DNA from: Demequina subtropica
GTDB lineage: Bacteria; Actinomycetota; Actinomycetes; Actinomycetales; Demequinaceae
DNA length: 42,383 nt
Direction of reading: 5' to 3'
Assembly (NCBI RefSeq): GCF_000971235.1
Contig: NZ_BBMB01000016.1
Location: forward strand, 1-42,383
Shown: positions 30,956-39,677 of the stretch, piece after piece
Numbering within the stretch: the first letter of the stretch is position 1
Layout of the letters: every line of letters begins with the position of its first letter
The notes under the pieces: generated by a model
What the model was told of the DNA's origin: nothing
What the model saw: the letters and a program-made list of their open reading frames with translations, nothing else
Database searches by the model: none
Position numbers and translations under genes: made by a program

Positions 30956-33814
30956 CTACAGCGCCGCCCACGCCTCGCGACGCACCATGACGCGTTCGAG
31001 CGCGCCCAGGAACCGCCCGACCGCCTCCGCGTCGATGGTGAGCGGCGGCTTGATCTTGAGGACGTTCTTGTGGTCCCCCGTGGGCTGCACGATCACCCCC
31101 TCGAGCAGCAGCGCCTCGCAGATCTCGCGCGCCGCCGCAGGGTCGGGCGCATCGGGCCCGCCCGCCACGACCTCGAGGCCGAGGTACAGCCCCATCCCGT
31201 GGACCTCCCCCAACGCGTCGAACCGCGAGCACAGCGCACGCATGCCATCCGCGAGCAGCGCCCCGACCACGCGTGCGTTCTCCTGCAGCCCGTCCTCGTC
31301 GAGCACGCGCAGCACGGTCGAGCCGACCACGCAGCTCACCGGGCTGCCTCCCGCGGAGGAGAAGAACGACCCCTCGACCGCGAACGCGTCCGCGATCTCA
31401 CGCGTGGTGATCACCGCGCCTAGCGGGTGGCCGTTCCCCATCGCCTTCGCCACCGCGATGACATCCGGCACCACGCCCTGCTGCTCGCAGCCCCAGAAGT
31501 GCGCACCCAAGCGGCCGTAGCTCACCTGGACCTCGTCCGACACGACCAGGCCGCCGCGCGCCCGCACGGCCGCCGCGAGGCCCGCGAGGTAGCCGTCGGG
31601 CAGCAGGATCCCGCCGCCGTTGCCGAAGATCGGCTCGGCGACCAGCCCCGCGAGCGCCGCGCCCGCCTCGTCCAGCGCGGACAGCCTCGCCAGCGCATCG
31701 TCGAGGTAGCGCCCGGCCTCGGCACCACGATGCCGCCCCCGGTAGGTGTTGGGCGCGTCGAGCAGATGCACCCAGCCGGGCCGCGAGCCCAGCGCGCCGG
31801 GGTTGTCGCCCAGCGACGTCGAGATCGCATCGGCCCCCACGGTCCAGCCGTGATACGCCTCGGTGAGCGCGAGGACGTCCTCCCGCCCGGTCGCGGCGCG
31901 CGCGATGCGGATCGCGAGGTCGACCGCCTCCGAGCCGCTGTTGACGAGCAGCACCGTGTCCAGACCCTCCGGCGCCCGCGCGGCGAGCTCCTCGGAGAGC
32001 TCGGCGACCGCCGCGTAGTGGAAGCGCGAGTTGGTGTTGAGCCGGCGCAGCTGGCGCGACACCGCGTCCGCGAGGCGCGGCTCGCCGTGCCCGAGGATCG
32101 CGACGTTGTTCACCATGTCGAGGTAGCCGCGGCCGTCGGTGTCGAGAAGGTGGTGGCGCCAGCCGCGCTCGATCCGCGGCGGCACGTCGTAGTAGTGCTC
32201 CTGCACGGTCGCGAACGACCCGTCGCGCGCCTCCAGGAGGTCGCCCGCGGCGCGACGGGACGATGCTCCGATCGCCCGGCCGAGCAACGGCGTCGGGTTC
32301 GGGCACAACTCGAGCCACGCGTCGGCGTGCTCTGGCGTCACGGTCTCCGGGGGAAGCAGCCCCGGGACCACGCACAGCTGTACATGGAACGGCCCGTCGG
32401 CCCGCGCGAGCAGGGTGCCCGCGACGATCTCCTGGTCGGCGTCGATCACGGTCGCCACGCGGTCGAGATGCACCGTGAGCCCCGACTCCAGCTCGAGCGC
32501 AAGGCCGAGGCGCGACCACCGTGCCGCGTAGCCCGGTCCGGGGCTCCGGATCTCGGTGCCCGCCGGCACCAGCACGTCGATGCCGAGCGCCACGGACCGG
32601 GGCACGCGCGCGGTGGCCGCCTCCGGGGTCGCCCGGCGCTCGCCGTGGCGCGTGATGGCCGCTCCTTCGCCGGCCGTGGCGGTGAGCACGTCGCGCTCCC
32701 ACGAGCGCCACATCCATGCACCCCCGTCCGCGGCGTCGCCGAGCACCGAAAGGTCCACCTCCGGCGCATGCGCGAGCCCCGTCAGCATCGGCGTGAGGCC
32801 CGTGAACGTGACCGGCGCCGTCCTTCCGAGCCGCTGCATGAGCAGCAGTTCGGATTCGTCGAACCCGAGCGACAGCGCGCGCTCGAGCATGCGATCCTCG
32901 AGCGGGCGACGGACGCGCGCGTAGTCGTTCCCGGGGTCCTCCGCGAGGACCCGCTCCCCCGCCGCCGCGAGCACCACGGCGCGAGAGACCACGAGCGGCC
33001 ACACGGCGGCGATCTCGGACCTGGTGAGCGGCATCGCGCGGTCGAAGGCCGCGAGCGCCTCGAGCGCGTCGCTCACCGCGGGGCCGTCGTGCTGCAGCAG
33101 CCCGCACATGACCACGGCCGCCTCGGCAGCCAGCCACCCCCGGCCCAGGTCGCCGAAGTCGATCACGCCGGAGATCGCGCCGTCAGGACCGACCACCACG
33201 TTGTCCGCCGTGAGGTCGCCATGGATCGCCTGCACCCGGAGGGCGTGCCGCACATGGAGAAGCTGCTGCTGGGCCTCGCGCAGGATCACGCCGAGCTCGC
33301 CGGCACGGGCCTCACCGAGGTGCGGAGCCGCCTCCTCGAGCACGCGCGCGGCCTCGCGCAGGTCCCAGTCACCGCCGTCCGCGAGTCCGGGATGGTCGAA
33401 CGATGCGAGCGCCGCGGCCAACCCGCCCGCCGTGGCGCCCAGCGCCGCAGGCAGATCGGCCGGAAGCCGCGCTCCCCGCGCGGGCTCACCCTCGAGGAAG
33501 TCGAGCACGCGCACGTGGACGCCCCCGTCGAGCATGACCATGGCCTCGCCGGCCGTGGTGGGATGCACGCGCGGCACGGCGGCCCCCGCCTCGGCGAGAT
33601 GCGCGAGCGCGGCGCCCTGCGCCTCGAGCTCCTCGCGCGCGATCCCCGGATGCGAGGCCTTGAGCAGCCTGCGCGTCCCGTCCGCGAGGACGAGCAGCAC
33701 GTTGCGGTCCTCGTTGGACCCGAGGTCGCGGGCGTCGGCGATGGAGAGGCCCCACTCCTGCGCGGCGAGCGCGCGCAGGGCGGCGAGCGTGAGATCGGCG
33801 GTCACGAGGCGCAT
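30956..33814 (-). CDS. Fusion: APH-like kinase, M23-like domain and class III aminotransferase
   Basis: 952 residues in three parts. Residues 1-330 form an aminoglycoside-phosphotransferase-type kinase: catalytic loop HGDLTADN at 198-205 and metal-binding DFGD at 219-222. Residues about 400-490 resemble a lysostaphin/M23 fold (VALGIDVLVPAGTEIRSPGPG), but no clear zinc-ligand set is visible. Residues about 540-952 are a class III aminotransferase with the PLP lysine at about 790 (AVAKAMGNGHPLG), the SGSEAVDLA phosphate contact and the DEVQVSYGRLG aspartate. Related fusions are thought to phosphorylate an amino alcohol and then eliminate phosphate, or to transaminate the product; the substrate here is unknown. 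ATG 33814 follows GGGGTGAG; a GTG at 33847 is possible. Confidence 0.85.
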   Translation of the reverse strand: MRLVTADLTLAALRALAAQEWGLSIADARDLGSNEDRNVLLVLADGTRRLLKASHPGIAREELEAQGAALAHLAEAGAAVPRVHPTTAGEAMVMLDGGVHVRVLDFLEGEPARGARLPADLPAALGATAGGLAAALASFDHPGLADGGDWDLREAARVLEEAAPHLGEARAGELGVILREAQQQLLHVRHALRVQAIHGDLTADNVVVGPDGAISGVIDFGDLGRGWLAAEAAVVMCGLLQHDGPAVSDALEALAAFDRAMPLTRSEIAAVWPLVVSRAVVLAAAGERVLAEDPGNDYARVRRPLEDRMLERALSLGFDESELLLMQRLGRTAPVTFTGLTPMLTGLAHAPEVDLSVLGDAADGGAWMWRSWERDVLTATAGEGAAITRHGERRATPEAATARVPRSVALGIDVLVPAGTEIRSPGPGYAARWSRLGLALELESGLTVHLDRVATVIDADQEIVAGTLLARADGPFHVQLCVVPGLLPPETVTPEHADAWLELCPNPTPLLGRAIGASSRRAAGDLLEARDGSFATVQEHYYDVPPRIERGWRHHLLDTDGRGYLDMVNNVAILGHGEPRLADAVSRQLRRLNTNSRFHYAAVAELSEELAARAPEGLDTVLLVNSGSEAVDLAIRIARAATGREDVLALTEAYHGWTVGADAISTSLGDNPGALGSRPGWVHLLDAPNTYRGRHRGAEAGRYLDDALARLSALDEAGAALAGLVAEPIFGNGGGILLPDGYLAGLAAAVRARGGLVVSDEVQVSYGRLGAHFWGCEQQGVVPDVIAVAKAMGNGHPLGAVITTREIADAFAVEGSFFSSAGGSPVSCVVGSTVLRVLDEDGLQENARVVGALLADGMRALCSRFDALGEVHGMGLYLGLEVVAGGPDAPDPAAAREICEALLLEGVIVQPTGDHKNVLKIKPPLTIDAEAVGRFLGALERVMVRREAWAAL

Positions 33815-33849
33815 CGTCTCACCCCGCTCGCGGTCCCACGGGGACACGC

Positions 33850-34266
33850 TCAGAACAGCCCGAGCACCAGCCCCGCGACCCCGAGCCCGACCATGTCATG
33901 CGCCGCATCGATGAGCGTGACCGCGGGGCTGCGCACCGCGAAGCCGTTGTGGATCGCATGCGCGCCGCCACGGAACACCAGGCCGATGACCAGGCCCAGG
34001 ACGAGCCCGCCCGACCAGTCGTCCACGCCGAGCCCGTTCATGAGCATCGCGAGCACGATGACGCCCAGCACGTTGGCGACGATGGTGCCGCCGAAGGCCG
34101 CGCCCATGTTCGCGCCGTCCATGAGCTCGTCCGTGACGCCAGCCTTGTCGCGCCAGATCTTCCAGAACCCCGCCGGCGAGTACCACCACCACCCGATCGC
34201 GAAGCTCGCGACGAAGGCGATGAGCACCGCCAGCCAGTTCACCCCGTCGAACGTGAACCAGTCCAT
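33850..34266 (-). CDS. DUF1761 membrane protein
   Basis: 138 residues with four hydrophobic helices. The first helix is followed by a WWYSPAGFWKIW motif and later GGAHAIHNGF, both characteristic of DUF1761. Function unknown. GGAGGGG precedes the ATG. Only 35 bp separate it from the fusion gene downstream, so they may share a transcript. Confidence 0.82.
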   Translation of the reverse strand: MDWFTFDGVNWLAVLIAFVASFAIGWWWYSPAGFWKIWRDKAGVTDELMDGANMGAAFGGTIVANVLGVIVLAMLMNGLGVDDWSGGLVLGLVIGLVFRGGAHAIHNGFAVRSPAVTLIDAAHDMVGLGVAGLVLGLF

Positions 34267-34285
34267 GACCCCTCCCCGGGTCCAC

Positions 34286-34302
34286 GGGCCGCTTTGCGGC
34301 CC
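34286..34302 (-). terminator. Terminator after the SRPBCC gene
   Basis: GGGCCGC-ttt-GCGGCCC, a perfect 7-bp stem 37 bases past the stop of the SRPBCC gene at 34339 and before the DUF1761 start. Confidence 0.55.
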
Positions 34303-34338
34303 CTCAGCGCGAGCGTAGACCTCGACCCGGAGGGCGCG

Positions 34339-34836
34339 TCAGGCGTGCTCGCCGTCGGGGCCGTGCGTCTCCTCATCGACGTGCTCGGCGGCACCGGCGA
34401 TATGCGCGAGATCCTGCTCGAGCGCCTTCCGCGTCGCCTTCATGCCCGCACGCCCGAACAGCAGCCACCCGAGGCGCTGGGCCGGCCCCGGATGCGGCGT
34501 CTCCGCAGAGAAGTCGCACACCAGCCGCGTGCCGTGCTCGAGCGCCTCGAGCGAGTACGTCGTGACGTACTGCGTGCCGCGCGACTCGGCACGGATCACG
34601 GTCTCCGTCGGCGCCTCGGCCGACTCGACCCACATCTCCTCGGTCTCCTCGCGACCCCACATCTTGCGGGTCTCGCGCCAGCGCACGCCCGGCTCGTAGC
34701 CCTCGCCCTCGAGCCGCTCGATGGTGAGGATCGCGGGGATCACCTCGGCCGCGTAGTCGAGGTCGGTGATGACCTCCCAGACGCGCTCGACCGCCGCTGC
34801 GATCTCACGCTCCACGCGAACGCTGTGCCCGACCAT
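34339..34836 (-). CDS. SRPBCC-family protein (polyketide cyclase/START-like)
   Basis: 165 residues with the SRPBCC order: a first strand (VRVEREIAAAVERVWEVITD), the helix and strands around RWRETRKMWGREE, and a long C-terminal helix (GRAGMKATRKALEQDLAHIA). Such proteins bind small hydrophobic ligands in a deep cavity; the ligand is unknown. The ATG at 34836 has GGAGGGG seven bases upstream and is preferred to a Trp/Arg-rich extension. A second SRPBCC gene lies 66 bp upstream, in the same direction but different in sequence. Confidence 0.8.
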   Translation of the reverse strand: MVGHSVRVEREIAAAVERVWEVITDLDYAAEVIPAILTIERLEGEGYEPGVRWRETRKMWGREETEEMWVESAEAPTETVIRAESRGTQYVTTYSLEALEHGTRLVCDFSAETPHPGPAQRLGWLLFGRAGMKATRKALEQDLAHIAGAAEHVDEETHGPDGEHA

Positions 34837-34902
34837 CGTCCATCCCCTCCGCCGGTGTCCCGCCCAGGCTAACGCGACCACCGCGGGCCAGCGCGCCGAG
34901 CG

Positions 34903-35370
34903 TCAGGCGAAGTACCTGGTGAGGTCCCCGATGTCAGCCTTGAGCCGGACGGTGCCGCCCAGCGAGAAGAACGTGACGATGGCCTTGCGCATCGCGCGCT
35001 CCGCGAGCGAGGGCTCCGACTGATAGACGTGGAACACCCGCTTGACCAGCGTGCCGCCGTCGACCTCCGTGAGGAACGTCGTGGACGTGAAGGTGCCGTC
35101 AGGGCCCACCCGCTCCTGGACGAGCCGCCGGTGCGGGTCCGACGCGACGGTGGTGAGCCGGACCACCCCCGAGTCGCTGGCATGGTCCTTCTCGGTGAAC
35201 TGCATCACGTGACCGACGGCCCCCGGCACGCCCTCCTCCGTCACCGCCTGCGTGACCATCGAGAACACCTCGACGCGCAGCTCGGGCTCTGTCAGCGCTC
35301 GCCACACCTCGCTCGCGGGCGCGGCCACGACGCCCTCGCGCTCGACCGAGACATCCAGCGGCCCCGACAT
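34903..35370 (-). CDS. SRPBCC-family protein
   Basis: 155 residues, SRPBCC fold: N-terminal strand with VSVEREGVVAAPASEVWRALTEPE, central strands (DSGVVRLTTVASDPHRRLVQERVG) and a C-terminal helix ending TVRLKADIGDLTRYFA. AGGGAGG precedes the ATG. It may form an operon with the SRPBCC gene 66 bp downstream, but the two are only distant relatives. Ligand unknown. Confidence 0.78.
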   Translation of the reverse strand: MSGPLDVSVEREGVVAAPASEVWRALTEPELRVEVFSMVTQAVTEEGVPGAVGHVMQFTEKDHASDSGVVRLTTVASDPHRRLVQERVGPDGTFTSTTFLTEVDGGTLVKRVFHVYQSEPSLAERAMRKAIVTFFSLGGTVRLKADIGDLTRYFA

Positions 35371-35450
35371 GACGCCTCCCTACGACGGCGGGGTCCGATT
35401 CGCCCCGTTCGCACCACCGTAATAGCAGGGACTGCATCACGTCAGCAGGG

Positions 35451-35479
35451 TTGCCGCATCCGAGGCACGGCGCTAGCCT
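35451..35479 (+). promoter_or_regulatory. Promoter of the cysteine operon
   Basis: -35 TTGCCG (35451-35456), a 17-bp spacer and -10 TAGCCT (35474-35479). Transcription would start near 35486, about 23 bases before the leader peptide ATG. It is the best-formed vegetative promoter in the window. Confidence 0.6.
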
Positions 35480-35508
35480 GACCCCGAAGCCCACGAAAGG
35501 TCCGGACG

Positions 35509-35610
35509 ATGAGCATCGAGCGCCGCGCGATCCCCGCGCCCGCCTCTGCCGTCCGCCCGTGCGCTCTCGCTGACACCTGCTGCCGCTGCTGCGGCTGCTG
35601 CTGTCTGTAG
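35509..35610 (+). CDS. Cysteine-rich leader peptide of the cysK-cysE operon
   Basis: A 33-residue reading frame, ATG 35509 to TAG 35608-35610, with GAAAGG upstream. It holds eight cysteines, seven of them packed into the end, which reads [11 protein letters not shown]. Poly-cysteine upstream peptides are known in mycobacteria and other actinobacteria, where ribosome stalling at low cysteine changes translation or transcription of the downstream sulfur genes. The stop is 126 bases before cysK. The Cys codons themselves can fold (GCCGC-tgct-GCGGC at 35582-35595), so ribosome position should alter the mRNA structure. The leader has no other likely role. Confidence 0.82.
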   Translation: MSIERRAIPAPASAVRPCALADTCCRCCGCCCL

Positions 35611-35688
35611 AGCGCTGGCAAGCGCCGCCCGGCCCGAGGCCGAGCCCCGCCCATCACCAGCGCTCGCCCCGGCATCGTCTGCGATGCC
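35611..35688 (+). promoter_or_regulatory. Structured mRNA between leader peptide and cysK
   Basis: AGCGCTGG (35611-35618) can pair with CCAGCGCT (35657-35664) around a 38-base loop, and GGCATCG-tctg-CGATGCC (35671-35688) forms a second hairpin. These begin right after the leader stop and end 48 bases before the cysK ATG, as expected for a translation-coupled attenuator. Apart from this and the promoter, 35371-35508 shows nothing else. Confidence 0.5.
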
Positions 35689-35735
35689 TCTGCGTTGAAC
35701 CCGGTCACACCCATCTCTCAAGGGAAAGAGAAGCC

Positions 35736-36671
35736 ATGGCTCGCATCTACGAGGACGCCACCGCCCTCATCGGCAACACCCCGCTCGTCAAGATCAACAC
35801 CCTCACCGAGGGCGTCGACGCCACGGTGCTGGGCAAGCTCGAGTTCTACAACCCGGCCAACTCCGTCAAGGACCGCCTGGGCGTCGCCATCGTCGACGCC
35901 GCCGAGGCGGACGGCTCGCTCAAGCCCGGCGGCACCATCGTCGAGGCGACGTCCGGCAACACCGGCATCGCGCTGGCCATGGTGGGCGCGGCGCGCGGCT
36001 ACAACGTCGTGCTGACGATGCCCGAGACGATGTCGAAGGAGCGCCGCGCGCTGCTGCGCGCGTTCGGCGCCGAGCTCATCCTCACCCCCGGCACCGAGGG
36101 CATGCGCGGCGCCGTCGAGGCCGCGAACAAGGTCGCGGAGGAGCGTCCGGGCTCGGTGCTCGCGCGCCAGTTCGCGAACGCCGCCAACCCCGAGATCCAC
36201 CGCAAGACCACCGCGGTGGAGATCTGGGAGGACACGGACGGCGAGGTCGACATCGTGATCGCGGGCATCGGGACCGGCGGCACCATCACCGGCGTCGGCG
36301 AGGTGCTCAAGGAGAAGAAGCCCTCCGTCCAGATCATCGGCGTCGAGCCGGCCGAGTCGCCCATCCTCAACGGCGGCCAGCCGGGCCCCCACAAGATCCA
36401 GGGCATCGGCGCGAACTTCGTGCCCGAGATCCTCAACACCGAGATCTACGACGAGATCATCGACGTCGACGCGGAGACCGCCGTCGCGACCGCCCGCGCG
36501 GCGGCACGCAAGGAGGGCCTGCTCGTCGGCATCTCGTCCGGCGCGGCCATCCACGCCGCGATCGAGGTCGCGAAGCGGCCCGAGAACGCCGGCAAGACGA
36601 TCGTCGCGATCATCCCGTCGTTCGGCGAGCGCTACCTGTCCTCGGTCCTCTACTCGGACCTCATGGACTAA
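35736..36671 (+). CDS. cysK: Cysteine synthase A (O-acetylserine sulfhydrylase)
   Basis: PLP enzyme that makes cysteine from O-acetylserine and sulfide. 311 residues, normal length. The PLP lysine is Lys45 in NPANSVKDR, the substrate loop TSGNTG is at 72-77 and the phosphate-binding GTGGT at 179-183. The ATG follows a purine-rich AAGGGAAAGAG. It is the first full gene after the Cys-rich leader, and cysE follows 51 bases downstream, giving both steps from serine to cysteine. Confidence 0.97.
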   Translation: MARIYEDATALIGNTPLVKINTLTEGVDATVLGKLEFYNPANSVKDRLGVAIVDAAEADGSLKPGGTIVEATSGNTGIALAMVGAARGYNVVLTMPETMSKERRALLRAFGAELILTPGTEGMRGAVEAANKVAEERPGSVLARQFANAANPEIHRKTTAVEIWEDTDGEVDIVIAGIGTGGTITGVGEVLKEKKPSVQIIGVEPAESPILNGGQPGPHKIQGIGANFVPEILNTEIYDEIIDVDAETAVATARAAARKEGLLVGISSGAAIHAAIEVAKRPENAGKTIVAIIPSFGERYLSSVLYSDLMD

Positions 36672-36722
36672 TCTCCCGCCTTCGTGCGTTCTGCATCCAG
36701 TCCCCACCCGGAAGGTACCCAG

Positions 36723-37370
36723 ATGGCATCCGAGATCGGCGTCCTCGCCCGCATGCTCGAGGACATCCGCACGGTCCAGAGACGCGATCCCGCCGCACCC
36801 GCGTGGTGGGTCATCGCGGGCTCCTACCAGGGGCTCCACGCCGTCTGGTACCACCGGGTGGCGCACTGGCTGTGGCGCCACCGCGCACGCTCGTACGCGC
36901 GGCTCATGTCGCAGTACGCGCGCCGCGTCACGGGGATCGAGATCCATCCGGGCGCGACGCTCGGGAGGCGCGTGTTCATCGACCACGGCATGGGCGTGGT
37001 GATCGGCGAGACCGCGGTGGTGGGCAACGACGTCCTGCTGTTCAACGGCATCAACCTGGGCGGCACCACCATGAGCCCCGGCAAGCGCCACCCCACCATC
37101 GGCGACCGCGTCGTCATCGGCGCGGGTGCGAAGGTCCTCGGCCCGCTCCGCGTCGGCCCGGACGCCCGCATCGGCGCCAACGCCGTGGTGGTCAAGGACG
37201 TCCCCGACGGCGCGACGGCGGTCGGCATCCCCGCCGTCATCCGCAACCACCCCGGAGCGACGGAGGCCTCGACCGCGGCATCGTCCGTCGACTCGGGCGA
37301 CTCGCACCGTCACCCCGACCCCGATGCGATGCCGGAGCCGGTGCGCGAGCCGGCGATGTACTACATCTAG
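36723..37370 (+). CDS. cysE: Serine O-acetyltransferase
   Basis: Acetylates serine with acetyl-CoA, the first step of cysteine synthesis. 215 residues: a helical N-terminus, then a left-handed beta helix of hexapeptide repeats ([56 protein letters not shown]). The catalytic histidines are in the [11 protein letters not shown] and GKRHPTIGD segments. The protein ends PAMYYI; a C-terminal isoleucine is the residue that inserts into the CysK active site to form the cysteine synthase complex. GGAAGG precedes the ATG. Confidence 0.95.
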   Translation: MASEIGVLARMLEDIRTVQRRDPAAPAWWVIAGSYQGLHAVWYHRVAHWLWRHRARSYARLMSQYARRVTGIEIHPGATLGRRVFIDHGMGVVIGETAVVGNDVLLFNGINLGGTTMSPGKRHPTIGDRVVIGAGAKVLGPLRVGPDARIGANAVVVKDVPDGATAVGIPAVIRNHPGATEASTAASSVDSGDSHRHPDPDAMPEPVREPAMYYI

Positions 37371-37380
37371 ACCGGGACCT

Positions 37381-37412
37381 CGAGGGCCCTCGCCATGCGG
37401 CGGGGGCCCTCG
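37381..37412 (+). terminator. Terminator of the cysK-cysE operon
   Basis: Stem of about 14 bp with one G-T pair (37381-37394 with 37399-37412), 10 bases past the cysE stop. Confidence 0.82.
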
Positions 37413-37459
37413 TCGCGTCCCTAGACTGGAGTCAAACCCCCTCACCACAAGGAGTGTCG

Positions 37460-38392
37460 ATGAAGACGTTCACCATGCCCGGAACAGAGATCACCGCGCC
37501 CGCAGTGGTGCTCGGCCTCATGCGCATCGTCGAGAAGTCCGACGAGGAGGTCCGCACGCTGGTCAAGACCGCGATGGACGCGGGCATCGACTTCATGGAC
37601 CATGCGGACCTCTACGGCCCCCCGTACCACGGCTGCGAGCGTCGCTTCGCAGAGGCGCTCCGCCTCAGCCCGACCGAGCGCGAGGCGCTCACCATCCAGA
37701 CCAAGTGCGGCATCCGCCAGCCCGGGCCGTACTTCGACTTCTCCTACGAGCACATCCTCGAGTCCGTCGACGGCTCGCTCGCGGCGCTCGGTACCGACTA
37801 CCTCGACATCCTGCTGCTGCACCGCCCCGACGCGCTCATGGAGCCGGACGAGGTCGCGCGTGCCTTCGACCACCTGCACGCGGCCGGCAAGGTCCGCCAC
37901 TTCGGCGTCTCGAACCACACGCCCGGGCAGATCGAGCTGCTCAAGCGGAGCGTGCGCCAGCCGCTGGTCGCGAACCAGATCCAGATGTCCGTCACGCACG
38001 CGCCGTCGATCGCGTCCGGCGTCGCCATGAACATGGGCGACCTGGACCAGTCGATCGACCGCGACAACGGGATCGTCGACTACTGCCGCCTGAACGACAT
38101 CACGCTCCAGGCGTGGTCGCCGTTCCAGGCCCGCTTCTTCGACGGCCCGTTCCTGGGCAACCCCAAGTACGCGGAGCTCAACGAGGTGATCGACCGGCTC
38201 GCGTGGAAGTACGAGGTGCCGGCCGAGGGCATCGCCGTGGCGTGGCTCACGCGGCACCCGGCGCAGATGCAGGTGGTGCTGGGCACCACCACGCCGTCGC
38301 GCGTCGAGGGTGCGGCGAAGGGCGCCGACGTCCACCTGTCGCGCGCCGAGTGGTACGAGATGTTCCGCGCAGCGGGCTACACGGTTCCCTGA
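37460..38392 (+). CDS. Aldo/keto reductase (YdhF-like)
   Basis: NAD(P)H-dependent oxidoreductase, 310 residues, TIM barrel. The catalytic tetrad is visible: Asp47 and Tyr52 in FMDHADLYG, Lys82 in IQTKCGI and His121 in LLLHRPD. The NADPH-binding C-terminal segment (VVLGTTTPSRVEGAAKG) follows. AAGGAG precedes the ATG, and TAGACT at 37422-37427 may be its -10, so it has its own promoter after the cysE terminator. The YdhF group has no settled substrate. Confidence 0.9.
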   Translation: MKTFTMPGTEITAPAVVLGLMRIVEKSDEEVRTLVKTAMDAGIDFMDHADLYGPPYHGCERRFAEALRLSPTEREALTIQTKCGIRQPGPYFDFSYEHILESVDGSLAALGTDYLDILLLHRPDALMEPDEVARAFDHLHAAGKVRHFGVSNHTPGQIELLKRSVRQPLVANQIQMSVTHAPSIASGVAMNMGDLDQSIDRDNGIVDYCRLNDITLQAWSPFQARFFDGPFLGNPKYAELNEVIDRLAWKYEVPAEGIAVAWLTRHPAQMQVVLGTTTPSRVEGAAKGADVHLSRAEWYEMFRAAGYTVP

Positions 38393-38405
38393 CCCCACGC
38401 ACGAT

Positions 38406-38448
38406 GCACGAGGCCCCGGCCGCCGTCATGGCGACCGGGGCCTCGTGC
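38406..38448. terminator. Bidirectional terminator between the aldo/keto reductase and dps
   Basis: Stem of 19 bp with one mismatch (38406-38424 with 38430-38448). Its outer stem is nearly identical to that of the terminator at 22803-22840. Confidence 0.88.
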
Positions 38449-38459
38449 TGTGCCGGGTC

Positions 38460-38960
38460 CTACGCGGCGAACGAGCGCAGCATCCACGCCGCCTGCTCAT
38501 GCGCGGCGAGGCGCGCGTTGAACAGGTCCGCCGTCGCGCCATCGCCCGCGTCCTCCGCGACCTCGACGAGCGGACGGATGAGCCGTGCCAGGGTCTCGTG
38601 GTCCCGCGCGAGGTTCTCGACCATCGTCATCGCGTCGGTGGTGCGCTCGTTGTCCTTGATCGAGGCGTGCTCCAGGAACTCGGCGTACGAGCCCGGCGCG
38701 CCCGAGCCGAGCGCGCGCATCCGCTCCGCGAGGACGTCCGCCGCCGCCCACAGCTCCTGGTACTGCTCCTCGAACAGGAGGTGCAGCGAGCGGAAGTGCG
38801 GCCCGGTGACGTTCCAGTGGTAGCCGTGCGACTTGAGGTACAGCGTGAAGGTGTCGGCCAGGACCTGCGCGAGACCTGCGTTGATCGCCTTGAGGTCCTC
38901 CGCCTTGATCCCGATCTTGGGGCTCGACTCGGTGGTCCTGACGGGAGTCGTGCTAGCCAT
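38460..38960 (-). CDS. dps: DNA starvation/stationary-phase protection protein Dps
   Basis: Ferritin-like protein of 166 residues that oxidises Fe2+ with peroxide and stores iron in a 12-subunit cage. The ferroxidase ligands follow the Dps spacing: His48 (YHWNVTG), His60, Glu64, Asp75 and Glu79 (AAADVLAERMRALG). The N-terminus is short with few positive charges, so strong DNA binding is not assured. GAGGAGG precedes the ATG at 38960. It is divergent from the CoA-binding protein gene; the 144-bp region between them holds no box that I can name. Confidence 0.95.
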   Translation of the reverse strand: MASTTPVRTTESSPKIGIKAEDLKAINAGLAQVLADTFTLYLKSHGYHWNVTGPHFRSLHLLFEEQYQELWAAADVLAERMRALGSGAPGSYAEFLEHASIKDNERTTDAMTMVENLARDHETLARLIRPLVEVAEDAGDGATADLFNARLAAHEQAAWMLRSFAA

Positions 38961-39104
38961 GTCTCCTCCTCGGTTGTCTCTTCGCGGAGCCGCAGGAGCG
39001 CGGCGCCGTCCAGTCGGGCCAACCGACACGGGCCGTGCCGCATTCCCCGGCACCGGAGCGCGCGGACGACGGAATGGCGCGTATGCCTGATACGTTCCGG
39101 AGCC

Positions 39105-39614
39105 ATGGAGCACATCAGCCTCGACCCTCACCGCAAGGCCGCCGCCGAGTCCTGCCCCGCCCCCGTCTTCTCCGACGCCCCGGGTGACGACGAGCTCGCG
39201 CTCGCGCTCGCGCGCACCCGACGCGTCGCGATCGTCGGCGCGTCGCCCAACCCGTCGCGCACGAGCTACCAGATCGCGGTGTGGCTCATGGAGCACACGC
39301 CGTACGAGCTCTACCTGGTCAACCCCGCCGCCGCCGGCGAGGAGATCCTGGGCCACGGCTTCTACGACTCGCTGAGCGACCTCCCGGTGAAGGTCGACAT
39401 GGTCGACGTGTTCCGCCGGTCCGAGCACACCCCCGCGATCGCCTCCGAGGCCGTCGCCGCGAACGCCAAGGCGGTGTGGCTCCAGCTGGGCATCAGCCAC
39501 CCGGAAGCGATGGCGAGCGCGCGCGCCGCCGGGCTGCTCGCCGTCCAGAACCGCTGCATCAAGGTCGAGTACCGCCGCCTCGCGGACCGGATCACCTCGT
39601 TCCGCGCGCTCTGA
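39105..39614 (+). CDS. CoA-binding (YccU-like) protein
   Basis: 169 residues. A Rossmann-type CoA-binding domain (CoA_binding_2) spans about 30-155: VAIVGASPNPSRTSYQIAVWLM with the nucleotide loop, YELYLVNPAAAGEEILG, VDMVDVFRRSEHTPAIA and VWLQLGISHPEA. The role of these stand-alone proteins is not established. TACGTT ends eight bases before the ATG; GGAG is too close to act as a normal ribosome site, so the transcript may be leaderless or nearly so. Confidence 0.86.
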   Translation: MEHISLDPHRKAAAESCPAPVFSDAPGDDELALALARTRRVAIVGASPNPSRTSYQIAVWLMEHTPYELYLVNPAAAGEEILGHGFYDSLSDLPVKVDMVDVFRRSEHTPAIASEAVAANAKAVWLQLGISHPEAMASARAAGLLAVQNRCIKVEYRRLADRITSFRAL

Positions 39615-39677
39615 CGCGTTCCCGGCGCGCCGCGCCGCCGCCGCGACGCGCATCGTCCCGGGTGACACGATGTCGAT

